Assembly: GCF_910592395.1 (NCBI RefSeq)
Contig: NC_088326.1
Span: 7,075,001-7,139,000 of the forward strand
Source of the DNA: Lineus longissimus
Lineage: Eukaryota; Nemertea; Pilidiophora; Heteronemertea; Lineidae
Reading direction: 5' to 3'
Length of the DNA stretch: 64,000 nt
Shown: piece after piece, positions 50,001-62,000 of the stretch
Position numbering within the stretch: the stretch's first letter is position 1
Layout of the letters: every line of letters begins with the position of its first letter
Program-made: the position numbers and the translations under genes
Notes under the pieces: generated by a model
The model's input: only the letters and a program-made list of their open reading frames with translations
The model's database searches: none
What the model was told of the DNA's origin: nothing

Positions 50001-53000
50001 AAAGAAATGAGTATTATTTGCAATAAATGAGTATCCATAAAAACACCTCTATTTTCAATTATTTTAATGCAATATTGAACACAGAAAATACAATGAGCGA
50101 ACGAAACCCACTTTTTGAATGGTTTTTCAGACTAAAACATTGCTGATTTGTCGACACAGCTATACAACCTAATACCTTCCATTAAATGGATGCACACTTG
50201 GCGCTTTGACTGCAACTTTCACTTTTCAGACACACACATACACAAAATTCAAATCTTACAGGCACATTTAAGTGCTTTGAGGTATACATAAAAGTCCAAA
50301 AAATCACTGAGTGGCCTTTTCAAAATGTTCCAGCAGCAGCCAATCATTAAATTTAATTTAATGTTGGAAGAAATAAAATAATCACCAAGGCTTGAAATAA
50401 GAGGTCTCAAGCAACGCCTCAAGCAAACCAAACCACCAGATACACAGCCTTTCGAGTACAGCGAGCGAGACTGGATTGGTTCGATTGTCTGCTGATAGGC
50501 GCCACTACTAACTTCTTCTAGGGCGGAAACTGGCAGGCGGGAATCGGGAAGCTTTCGTTGGACCGGGGGCGGCGGACCGGGGCGGGGTTCGAAATCGTTG
50601 GGGGTTGTTAAAGAAAACGTACAAAGCACATGAAATAACGTACAATTTTAACAAACATCAATGCGTATTTTGAAAAATATTTGCGTACTTTATTCATGAA
50701 ATGAAATGCGTACAAATTCTTACAATTACGTACTTGCGTATTCAGACATCACAACGCGTACCAAATACGTTAATTACGTATGGGTGCGAAGCCCTGGGAT
50801 ATTGATAAGAATACATATATACATAATATTAATAACATGAAGTTTGGTTGCAATCCGATCATTAGTTTCGGAGTAATAGGACTTTGTTTAATTTCAAGAT
50901 GGCCGCCTGGCGGGCATATTTGAAGTCTGAGTGGGACAATTTTTTTGGGTAGAATAGAGGGTCCCTAGATATATGTCCTCACAAGTTTGAAACCTTCTAG
51001 CTCAAATAGAAAAGAAACGTGCCACCAATTGGTGATTTAGTGAACTTTGACCTCTGTGACCTTGAAAAGTAGGTCTAATCAAAAACCCGGGTGATATGTC
51101 ATTCAACCTTATTAGATAGAATTTTGTCACTCTAAGTTCAACCATTAGCTTCAAAAAGGCAAAAAAACAATTTCCAAGATGGCCGCCTGGAGGCCAGAAA
51201 GTAGGTCATACCGTGAAAAAGAAACATTTTTCTGGGCATATTGCCCAAAGATACCATCACACCAAGTTTTAGCCATCTAGCCCTAGCGGTTAAGAAACGT
51301 GCCCAGGATACGGACGTTGGACACAGCGGTATTGTATAGACTCCCCGAACGGTGAGCCAAAAATATAATAAAAAAAAGCTACTAATAAGCACGATTATTG
51401 CATTTTTTCCCTTTTTTAGTTTTGGCCTCCTGGTGGCCAAGTCGAGATTTACACACTTTTCAGGTTTCCACTCCGGGCCCCTAGGTAACCAAGTCAAGAA
51501 TCAGACCAGACCGAAATTCAGTATCGGAGGTAACAAGACATGGGAAGTCGCATGTACTAAATTTCAAGCTCATAGCTTTAGCAGTTAAGAAACATGCCAC
51601 AGTTATAGGGAGTTCAGCGGCGCTCCCGATGACGGCGAAAGTTTACATGATTAGCTGTTGTGATGAGTTTTCAAATCATTGTTTTTCAGTTTCGATGTCC
51701 GTAAAAAACCATTTGAAATAAATGAATATGTTATTTATTGCTTAGTGTTGTTAATTTTGTGGATGTTGATCAAATATTTCGGCAGTATTTGTGAAGGCAA
51801 TTGATTATTTACCGATCCAGAATGTTATTCAGCGGGTCGACGGCATTTCACACATGGTGAAATCCCCTCATTATTGAAGCGGTTGCTAATTGGCTATCCC
51901 CGCATGAGTCATATCATTATGACCGGGAATTCCTAAAAATTTCCATATAACCTGCCGAAATATTAACATATAATCAACCTCGCGAACAAAAGTCCAAATC
52001 CAAAGTCTATATACAGGATTGACGCGGCGCCATGTGTGTGGTCTTACACTGGAAACGAGGTTGAAAATGGCGACTGCAAGAAATCGTTTTGGAAGGTAAG
52101 AAATCGGTCACCTACGTTCGCCTGCTTGGTATATCAAAATTCGGCATAGACAATAGGAAACATGAATATGTATAGATTTAGTCGACTAACATGCCTTTTT
52201 ATGAATATTAGCAGAACACCGACAAATTGCGAGGTTTTCTAGGGACATCTTGACAATATTTTCAAAACATTTAAAAATGGCGTCGATCGAAACGGTCACC
52301 CAGCCCGACTCGATTCATCGGCAAACTCTGTGTTAATATCGACCTGAATGAGGTCCAAATACCTTCCCGACTTCACAAAAGTTAATTTACTTTCTGATTA
52401 GCCTGATGATAAGGGTAACTAAGTTTTTATGGGCTGAAATTCAGGCAAAATATCACAAAAATGCCGGTCGTTTGGCGTAGAATTCACTGACGGAAGAGCC
52501 TGTTAACGGGAATTCCCAACTATCCGCGCTGTTCAATTTGCGATCTGCGCCTGCGCGGTTGGTTTCTCAGCGTTGCTTTCTTGCATCCCCACCGTGAGTA
52601 ATTAGCTTGAAATTGTTAACCCTTTGTTGTTCAATATTTGCACACCTAAAAATTCTTTTGGTTCTCTTTTCAGTTCAACAATTACCAGCACTATGAATGG
52701 CGTTTGCATTGAATTTCGCAGAATCCTCAATATGCTGAAATAATGTCAAAGTTGGCCAATCACTGACATGAATCAAGATAATAGATTAAGATTTATAATA
52801 CCGGTACTCCTTATATCCATTACAGTTCTCTGCTGGTTTATTGAATGATAAAAGTAATGAACTATAAGTGATCCACACAATTTTCCTGAAATTTTGATAC
52901 CCTACAAGCCATGTTTTGTAAAAAAGGACTAATGACCCAATATGGCCACTAATAATCCAATATGGCCGCTGTTCAAAATGGCCGCCATCCAATATTTCCG

Positions 53001-56000
53001 CCATCATCAAAGGCCCTTCTTCAGTTCTACCAATAGGCCCACCACCAAGCCCATGAAATGTTCCATGACAGACTTGTCACAATGGATAATGGCCTGTATT
53101 GATAATTGGCGGCAGTATTGGAGATCGGCGGCCATATTGGAAAATGGCAGCCATATTGGAAAATGGACGCCATCCAAATTTGACGCGCTTAATTCGTTAA
53201 ATCAAAGTTCAAAAGAATTTTGATGTTATCTCAAGTTAAGCTGTCTGTTTTACCCCCAATTGTAAAAAATAGCATCGCAAAGCGAGCATAACCCCTCAGC
53301 CTATTAAGGTTGAAGGTGAGATAATCGTGAAGTTGGCTTTGTGGAAACCTATTTTGAGGATGTGAGCGTGGCGGCCATATTGAATTTCGAATCGCGCTGA
53401 TTTTCGAAAGGAACCTTCCCCTTACAAAACTGCATTAGGCCTACACTCACTAAAAATTGATTCCATCCTCCAAGCCGTTCTCGAAATTGACGGAAACCGA
53501 TTTCAAGCACGTTGCCCTGGTGACCATATTGAAAATCAGAACGAGCCTGTTTTCGAAAGGAACCTCGCTCTAGTCACCCCCAGCGTACATACCAACAAGA
53601 GGCCCAAGGGCCTGGCGCTCAGCTGAGTTAATATCATTAATATCTTCCCGGCGTTTAGTTGATTATGCATGAAAATGGCACGCTCCATGGTATTTGATAT
53701 CATTTTGCGTTCACTACGGTACCAATGTTTTTGGTTGACATAATTATGCCACTGTTCATTCCTCAATCCTGACCATAATTCGGGTGAAATCATCGTATGA
53801 AAATATTTACCGAAACATGAAGTTTATGCCATGAATGAGGATACTCATTGTCATAGCCTCGTTTACAAGTACGAAGTATTTTCCCGCGAATATTCAAAAC
53901 TGCTTGGCTCCTTGCCAGTTAAATAACATGTGACTATACGCAAAATAGAAAACTTTGATGTAAATTGTAAATCATTTTTTTATCTATCAGGGGAAACAAG
54001 CTGATGATGACGTCATTTCTGGTGATTCCCTACGTTGTCCAATGAGCGCTTTTTAAAATGTTCCATTTGGTATTGTACAGTATGCAATGTATTTTTTCAG
54101 CGCTGCCAGTTGCCGAACAGAATGCCGTAGCTCCCTCAATTTCCAATCAATTTTTATGGGAGTGACATCATTGTATTGCTTAGAATGTCTACTTTTTACT
54201 CATGAAAGAATCGTAGAACTAAAACTTAATAGGCGAACAGAATCATGCCGATTCACTGCACATACTGTGGGAATTCTCCACTTCAAAATACATCGGCGAT
54301 GTCATCGCGAACAGAGCATGCACTTCCGATATCGTTTTCACAGAAATGTGGCCAAATTTTCAAGAACTAATTTCTGAAAGTAGTCCCTAAAGACCTTATG
54401 ACTACCTGAAACGAACAAGTGATAATATCGCCTACCAGACTACTTTTTAAGCAGAAAATTGGGTACTTGAGTGTCATTGAGCTCCAAGATTATTGCACTT
54501 GGCGTAAACAACATGCCGCCATTTTGTCTCCGCTTCGGTATTTCGTACGCCGCTTATAATGCGCCTTCTCAATTAAAACCAACATAATAAGGCCTTACAT
54601 CGTTGATTGAATAGGAACACCACACAAAACACAATAAAGTGGGGGTACAATCGATTACGAAGCTGAAGTGAACAGTGATTTATTCCTGGAGCTGCTGCTT
54701 TGTGTAGCTGCCATGTTTTGAGAACTGGCAAATAGGAGACTTCATTGATGGCTGACGTCATCGGGCGGGAATTTGAATCGGCAGAAATAATTAAAAGGCA
54801 GGTAGCGCCCTCTCCTGTTAAAATTTTGAACTTTTTCTCAATAAAAAAGATTTTCAAGAATTTTATCTTAATATTAGAGCATATTTCGACTAATTCTGCT
54901 GCTCCTAGGCCGATATAGGTCAGTTTCCTTCATGCACTCTCGCTCGCAGGAAGTAGGTCGAATGGCGACAAATTTTGTTTTGAAAGTAGAGTTTGACCAG
55001 AAGTATCCAGAAATGCAAAATTGAAGTCTCTAGGTCTTACGGTTACAAAATGTGCACCATGGGTTTAACGGACGGATGGATGGATGGACAGACGGACGCC
55101 ACTGAACAACTTATTTGACAAGCTCGGCTGACTTAGTCAGCTGAGCTAAAAAGTGGAGTTAGTCGTATTGTTTTCCGCGTGCACATGTTACTGACGTTGG
55201 AATAAGTGAATCGTTATTTGTGGGAGAAGCTGAGAGATCTTTTACTGGCCAATTAAGACGGGTTTACATGTGTCTTAGCTATTCAGTGACTATTGAAAAT
55301 AAACAGCGCATTTACATTTTGTAAAACCTTCTGTCATTGGCCAAAATTTCAAATGAATGGGATGTACCTGTGGAATTACGTGTGATTACGCTACGGTATC
55401 TTGAAAAGAGTATTTATCCTCGGCTTGCGATTAGAGAGAAATGTTGAAAAATATGATACAAGAACAATTGAAGCAAGGAATGCACAGTATAGAATATGAT
55501 GTACTGAGTAACTAGGTAGCAGTTTGTATTCATTTTTGAGACAATAACATAGTTACAAGACAGCCCTATAGTCGGATTCATAAGTAAATGTCACTGCCCT
55601 TTTGGGCCGCTGCGCAAAAACTACTGGGCCGATTTCTTCAAAGTTTGGTTTTTCTTGAATCTAATTTCGGGACCCAAGAGGATTTTCATATTTCAGTAAC
55701 CATGGTTACGAAATAATTTTTTTTGTATGTATTGGTATACATTGACGTAGTGTATTGATTTTGACATTTTCTCCTCTGTACTGCTTATTTCTGGATGCAT
55801 TTTGCTAAAATGTTCAGGTTAATTTTTTTTCGTGTGTATCTTTAAAGCTGCCAAGTTTCATTTAGAACTATCCATAATAAAAAAAAATCGGGCCCTCCAG
55901 ATTCCCCCAAAATGGCCAAAGGGCTCCAAATTTGACAATTTTTTTCTTTATAATTTGCAAATCTCTAACCTGGAAATTGTGTTGGGTCCCGAAATTAGAT

Positions 56001-59000
56001 TCAAGAAAAACCAAACTTTGAAGAAATCGGCCCAATAGTTTTTGCACAGCGACCCAAAGGCCAGTCACTGAGTCAGTGACATTTACTTATGAATCCAACT
56101 ATAGGCCTAACTATAAAAGCACTGATGACAGCTACGCTACACTTTCATCATTATCATCATCTACTTTAGTCAACCAGCTCAGATGACCTTTCTTGGGGCA
56201 GTGATCGGTAACGGTGAACTCCTTCCGACCCAACAGGCAAATGTTTACATTCGTGTCTCCGTGTATCATGGATTCATGTGTATACTAACACCGTTGTTGT
56301 GTTAACACACTGACTGACTCTGACTGTGTACATTTCTACAGCGACGAAAGACGATCACAAAAATGGTTCTTTTTAAGCACTCGTGACATGTTTACAAAAA
56401 TTAAAGCAAGTGTTTTTAGTAGAGGTTTACCTAATGAGTAGCGTCTGAGTGATTATAAACAATTAACTTGTGTTTAAAAGCCCACATTGTAACGAAAGGT
56501 TCCGGCTTGACGCTAATTTCCACTGACGGTAGCCGCCATTTTGCCATACTCTCGAAACTTAGGGATCGTCAAATGCAATGGAAATCACATAATTTCTGAC
56601 ACACACTGCTACAATTCATCATTTTATTGTTCTTTCACAGTATTATTACGCCACCCCGATTCGCTAGGCAGCTTGTACCAACTGGCTCTGCATTGACTAT
56701 CCCCATTCCAAGCCGAAGAACAGTGTGACAAGTTTCTCATTTTACCTTCCAATCACAGTCAAAATTTTCTAAAACAACCGGCAATGAGGACAAACTAATA
56801 ATCTCAAACCAATCACAGGAATGTAATCAACACATACGACCTCATCCGAAGAGCGGATGATTAAGTTTTAGCATTGATTCAAGGTGATTTAATTCCTTCT
56901 TTGTCTCGCTTCAAAATTCATAAAATGGCTGTCTTCCATACTTGTATTATGCAGATCTAGTGGCGCAGTACAATACTGCGCATCTGGGATACCCCGACGG
57001 ATTGCCTCGAACCGCGAAATTCAAAACTGCTGGCAATGTGCCAACTGACATTTTTGCACAATACCGCCACCTAGTGATATGAAACGAATTTAATCTATTT
57101 AATATCGAAACCTCTATATCAGGCCGACCTCTTAAACTTCATTTCAAACTTCAATCTGCTAGAATAAAGAAAATGGGCTTTTTTAACCTTGACCTATTTA
57201 TACCTGAATAGTAGGTCACACTGACCTAAATCTGTGTCAACATGTAGAGATGCCCAATAGGTGTCTACATATCAAATTTAGAGAGTCTATGACCAATAGC
57301 AAAAAAACGTGCCATGATCAAAGAAATTTTAGAGTTCGACCTCTGTGACCTTGAAATGAAGGTCAAATCAAAAACCCGTGTGATATGTGATGTACCTTAA
57401 TTAGATACACCCACCATAAAATTTTCATCGCTCTAGCTTTAACCATAACCTTCAAAATGACAAAAATTGGTTTTCAAAGAGCACCCCCTATATGGCAGAC
57501 CAGCAGTCAAATTGCGCTGATTTTCATTCTGAAGGAAGGTCTTGCCTAGGGGTACCCACACACCAAGTATGAACTTTCTGGGTCAAGCGGTTGAGAAACG
57601 TGCCACGATTTTGTCAAAAGTTAACGACGGACGACGATGACGGCGACGGACGCCAGACGCCGCGTTATCGTATTAGCTCACCCGACAGGTGAGCTAAAAA
57701 TCAAGGATTTAGTAAAGAGTACATAGATATACATCCAGATCAAATTTGGTTGCAATCCGATCATTAGTTTCGGAGTAATAGTACCGTGTTTATTTTTCAA
57801 GATGGCTGCCTAGCGGCCATATTTGATGTCCGAACGGCCGAAATTTTAGGGGTGGAATAGAGAATCCCCAGATACATGTCCACACTTGTTTAAAACCTTC
57901 TAGCTAAAATAGATAGGAAACATGCTACTGTTCAGTGAATCAGCCAACTTTGACCTCTGTGACCTTGAAAAGGAGGTCAAATCAAAAACCCGGCGGATAT
58001 ATGATGCACCTTTGCTAGAAGTACCTACCATATTTTTTTCAAAATTTCCCGACTACTAATAAGGGAGATATTGCATATTTTCACTTTTAACGTTTGGCCC
58101 CCTGGTGGCCAAACCATGAAACGAATCGGACCGAAACTTGGTCTCCAAGGTGTCATTACATAAGGGTACATGTGTACCAAGTTTCAACTCAATAGCTCTA
58201 ACAGTTACGAAACGTGCCCTGCTAACGGACGACGACGACGGACGCCACGGTATGGGATAAGCTCACCTCTGCTAAGAGGTGAGCTAAAAACAAACTGTCA
58301 TCGCCAGAACTGTTTTTCCAGACACAGGAAGATACACATGACGAGACCAAAAGTGTTTTTTTCTGTTTTAGATCGTACAGACTTCACACTTTCGGCTGGC
58401 TTGCGGACTGGCCGCCCCGGCCCATGGTGATCGACGAGACAGATAAACAAGAGGCCCAAGGCCCTGGCGCTCAGCTGAGTTAATATCATTAATATCTTCC
58501 CAGTGTTTAGTTCATTATGCATGAAAATGGCATGCTCCATGGTATTTGATATCCTTTTGCATTCACTACGGTACCAATGTTTTTGGTTGACATAATTATG
58601 CCACTGTTCATTCCTCAATCCTGACAATAATTCGGGTGAAATCATCGTATGAAAATATTTACCGAAACATGAAGTTTATGCCATGAATGAGGATACTCAT
58701 TGTCATAGCCTCGTTTACAAGTACGAAGTATTTTCCCGCGAATATTCAAAACTGCTTGGCTCCTTGCCAGTTAAATAACATGTGACTATACACAAAATAG
58801 AAAACTTTGATGGAAATTGTAAATCATTTTTTTATCTATCAGGGGAAACAAGCTGATGATGATCAAATAAATCATTCATGAGAAATCATTTTGTTGCTGA
58901 AGCTTGCATGACGAAGTTAATGCTAAACCTTTTCTTGTGCTCTACTGCGCCACCGTAGTTTTCTATTTAGACCAGCGTTGACGTCATTTCTGGTGATTCC

Positions 59001-62000
59001 CTACGTTGTCCAATGAGCACTTTTTAAAATGTGCCAATTTGGTATTGTACAGTTACAATGTATTTTTCAGCGCTGCCAGTTGCCGAACAGAATGCCGTAG
59101 CTCCCTCAATTTCCAATCAATTTTTATGGGAGTGACATTATTGTATTGCTTAGAATGTCTACTTTTTACTCATGAAAGAATCGTAGAACTAAAACTTAAT
59201 AGGCGAACAGAATCATGCCGATTCACTGCACATACTGTGGGAATTCTCCACTTCAAAATACATCGGCGATGTCATCGCGAACAGAGCATGCACTTCCAAT
59301 ATCGTTTTCACAGAAATGTGCCAAATTTTCAAGAACTAATTTCTGAAAGTAGTCCCTAAAGACCTTATGACTACCACTGAAACGAACTAGTGATAATATC
59401 GCCTACCAGACTACTTTTTAAGCAGAAAATTGGGTACTTGAGTGTCATTGAGCTCCAAGATTATTGCACATGGCGTAAACAACATGCCGCCATTTTGTCT
59501 CCGCTTCGGTATTTTGTACGCCGCTTATAATGCACCTTCTCAATTAAAACCAACATAATAAGGCCTTACATCGTTGATTGAATAGGAACACCACACAAAA
59601 CACAATAAAGGGGGGGGTACAATCGATTACGAAGCTGAAGTGAACAGTGATTTATTCCTGGAGCTAGGCCCTACTGCTCTTGTTGTGTAGCTGCCATGTT
59701 TTGAGAACTGGCAAATAGGAGACTTCATTGATGGCTGACATCATCGGGCGGGAATTTGAATCGGCAGAAATAATTAAAAGGCAGGTAGCGCCCTCTCCTG
59801 TTAAAATTTTGAACTTTTTCTCAATAAAATAGATTTTCAAGAATTTTATCTTAATATAAGAGCATATTTCGACTAATTCTGCTGCTCCTAGGCCGATATA
59901 GGCCAGTTTCCTTCATGCACTCTCGCTCGCAGGAAATAGGTCGAATGGCGACAAATTTTGTTTTGAAAGTAGAGTTTGACCAGAAGTATCCAGAAATGCA
60001 AAATTGAAGTCTCTAGGTCTTACGGTTACAAAATGTGCACCATGGGTTTAACGGATGGACGCATGGATGGATGGATGATTGGATGGACAGACGGACGCCA
60101 CTAAACAACTTATTTGACAAGCTCGGCGGACTTAGTCAGCTGAGCTAAAAAATACCAACTCACTTTTCAAGTTGTGGGTTGTTCTCGAGATGACCACGGA
60201 TGGCCTTTCTCATCATCGTGTTCTTGCCAAACAGAATGACTCCAGCATCTTCACTCCGGAGGGCAGCACGAATGCTCTGCATCTGCTTGGAGCCAACATT
60301 GTCAGCACTAACGAGGAGGCATCTGGGGTACTCATCCAGAAGTTTCTGAAAAGAATTTGAAAAGGACAATTAAATGTCAAGAAAAGGTTGCATTTCTAGT
60401 AATTCTTTTGAATGAAATGGCCAGGGCCATTGTGCTCACCTCATGTGGAGGAAATATGGATAAAGAGCATGGTATTGTGTCATGTAGTGTTAGGTTTGAT
60501 GTAGGTCCAAGCAATTACAATTTCCCCAAAATGGCCAATTTACATAACATTCGACCTCTGTGACCTTGAAAAGTAGGTCAAATCAAAGAAGACCCGGGTG
60601 ACACATTGAATGGTTGTTAGAATTAGATGTACCTATGATATAAAATTGGTGCCAATCGGGCAAGTCATTACTAGGAATAATGGCATTTTGAAGAATTTAG
60701 GATTTGGCCCCCTCCCTGGAGGCCAAACGGCAAATCAGATCGCACCAAACTTCGGTACCTGAGATCACCTGACCAAGGGGTACATGTGTACTTAATTTGT
60801 GATCAATAGTCATTGCAGTTAAGAAACGTGCCATAGTTACGGCCTGACGGCGAATTTACGCCATTTGACCTCTGTGACCTTGACAAGAAGGTCAAATTAA
60901 AAACCTGTGTGACATATACTGTATGGTGGTTAGATGTACCCATGATATCAAATTGGTGGCAATCGGGCAAGAGATTAAGGAATAATCATTTTTTTAAGGT
61001 TTTTGGATTTTGCCCCCTGGTGGTCAAGTGGTGAATCATATTGGACCAAACTTCGGTCCCTGAGATCACCTGACTAAGGGGTAAATGTGTACCAAATTTG
61101 GTATCAATAGTCATTGCAGTTTAGAAACGTGCCATCGTTACATCCTAACGGCCAATTTACACCATTTGACCTCTGTGACCTTGAAAAGGAGGTCAAATCA
61201 AAAACCCGGAGGATATATGATGCACATTTGCTAGAAGTACCTACCATATTTTTTTCAAAATTTCCCGACTACTATTAAGGGAGATATTGCATATTTTCAC
61301 TTTTAACGTTTGGCCCCCTGATGGCCAAACCATGAAACGAATCGGACCGAAACTTGGTCTCCAAGGTGTCATTACATAAGGGTACATGTGTACCAAGTTT
61401 CAACTCAATAGCTCTAACAGTTACGAAACGCGCCCTGCTAACGGACGACGGACGACGACGACGGATGCCACGGTATGGGATAAGCTCACCTCTGCTAAGA
61501 GGTGAGCTAAAAACTTGAGAGAGGGGCATCTACAAACCAACTTTTCGCTTTCTGGGCTCAACCCCTTGTCTGCAAAGTGAACCATTGTTGTCACATGCGG
61601 ACAAGATGTGATGACATAAGCTCAGAGGTGTGAGCTAAAACCGACCCTAAAGCTGTGTTCTCACTGGGCCTTTAAAACGTCTTGAAAGCGTTTTAAGTCT
61701 TTAAAACGGTTTAGGGTGCCACACTACAGGGTCCTTAAAACGTTTTGAAACCGTTTTAACGAGAACGGTTCATGATGCGCTTTCAAGTCGTCTTGAAACC
61801 GTTTCAGCTAAAACGGTTCTGTGGCATTTTGAATGTGGTGCTATCAATGCGTTGTACGCATGCGCATTAGTGATTTTTACTTTACTTCCATTCTGAAGCC
61901 TGGATGCTGCGTGGTCTGACATTTCATTTATTTTGTGCTTGCTTCGCTTAAAATGGCTGGGAGAGGTAATGTGTGGGCCAGGACTGAAGTTCTTGCCCTC

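Noticed and set aside
54087-54377. 96-codon ORF in HINE-2, also present at 59006-59359
   Set aside because: Similar in both copies because the element is repeated; indels change its start, and no domain is visible.
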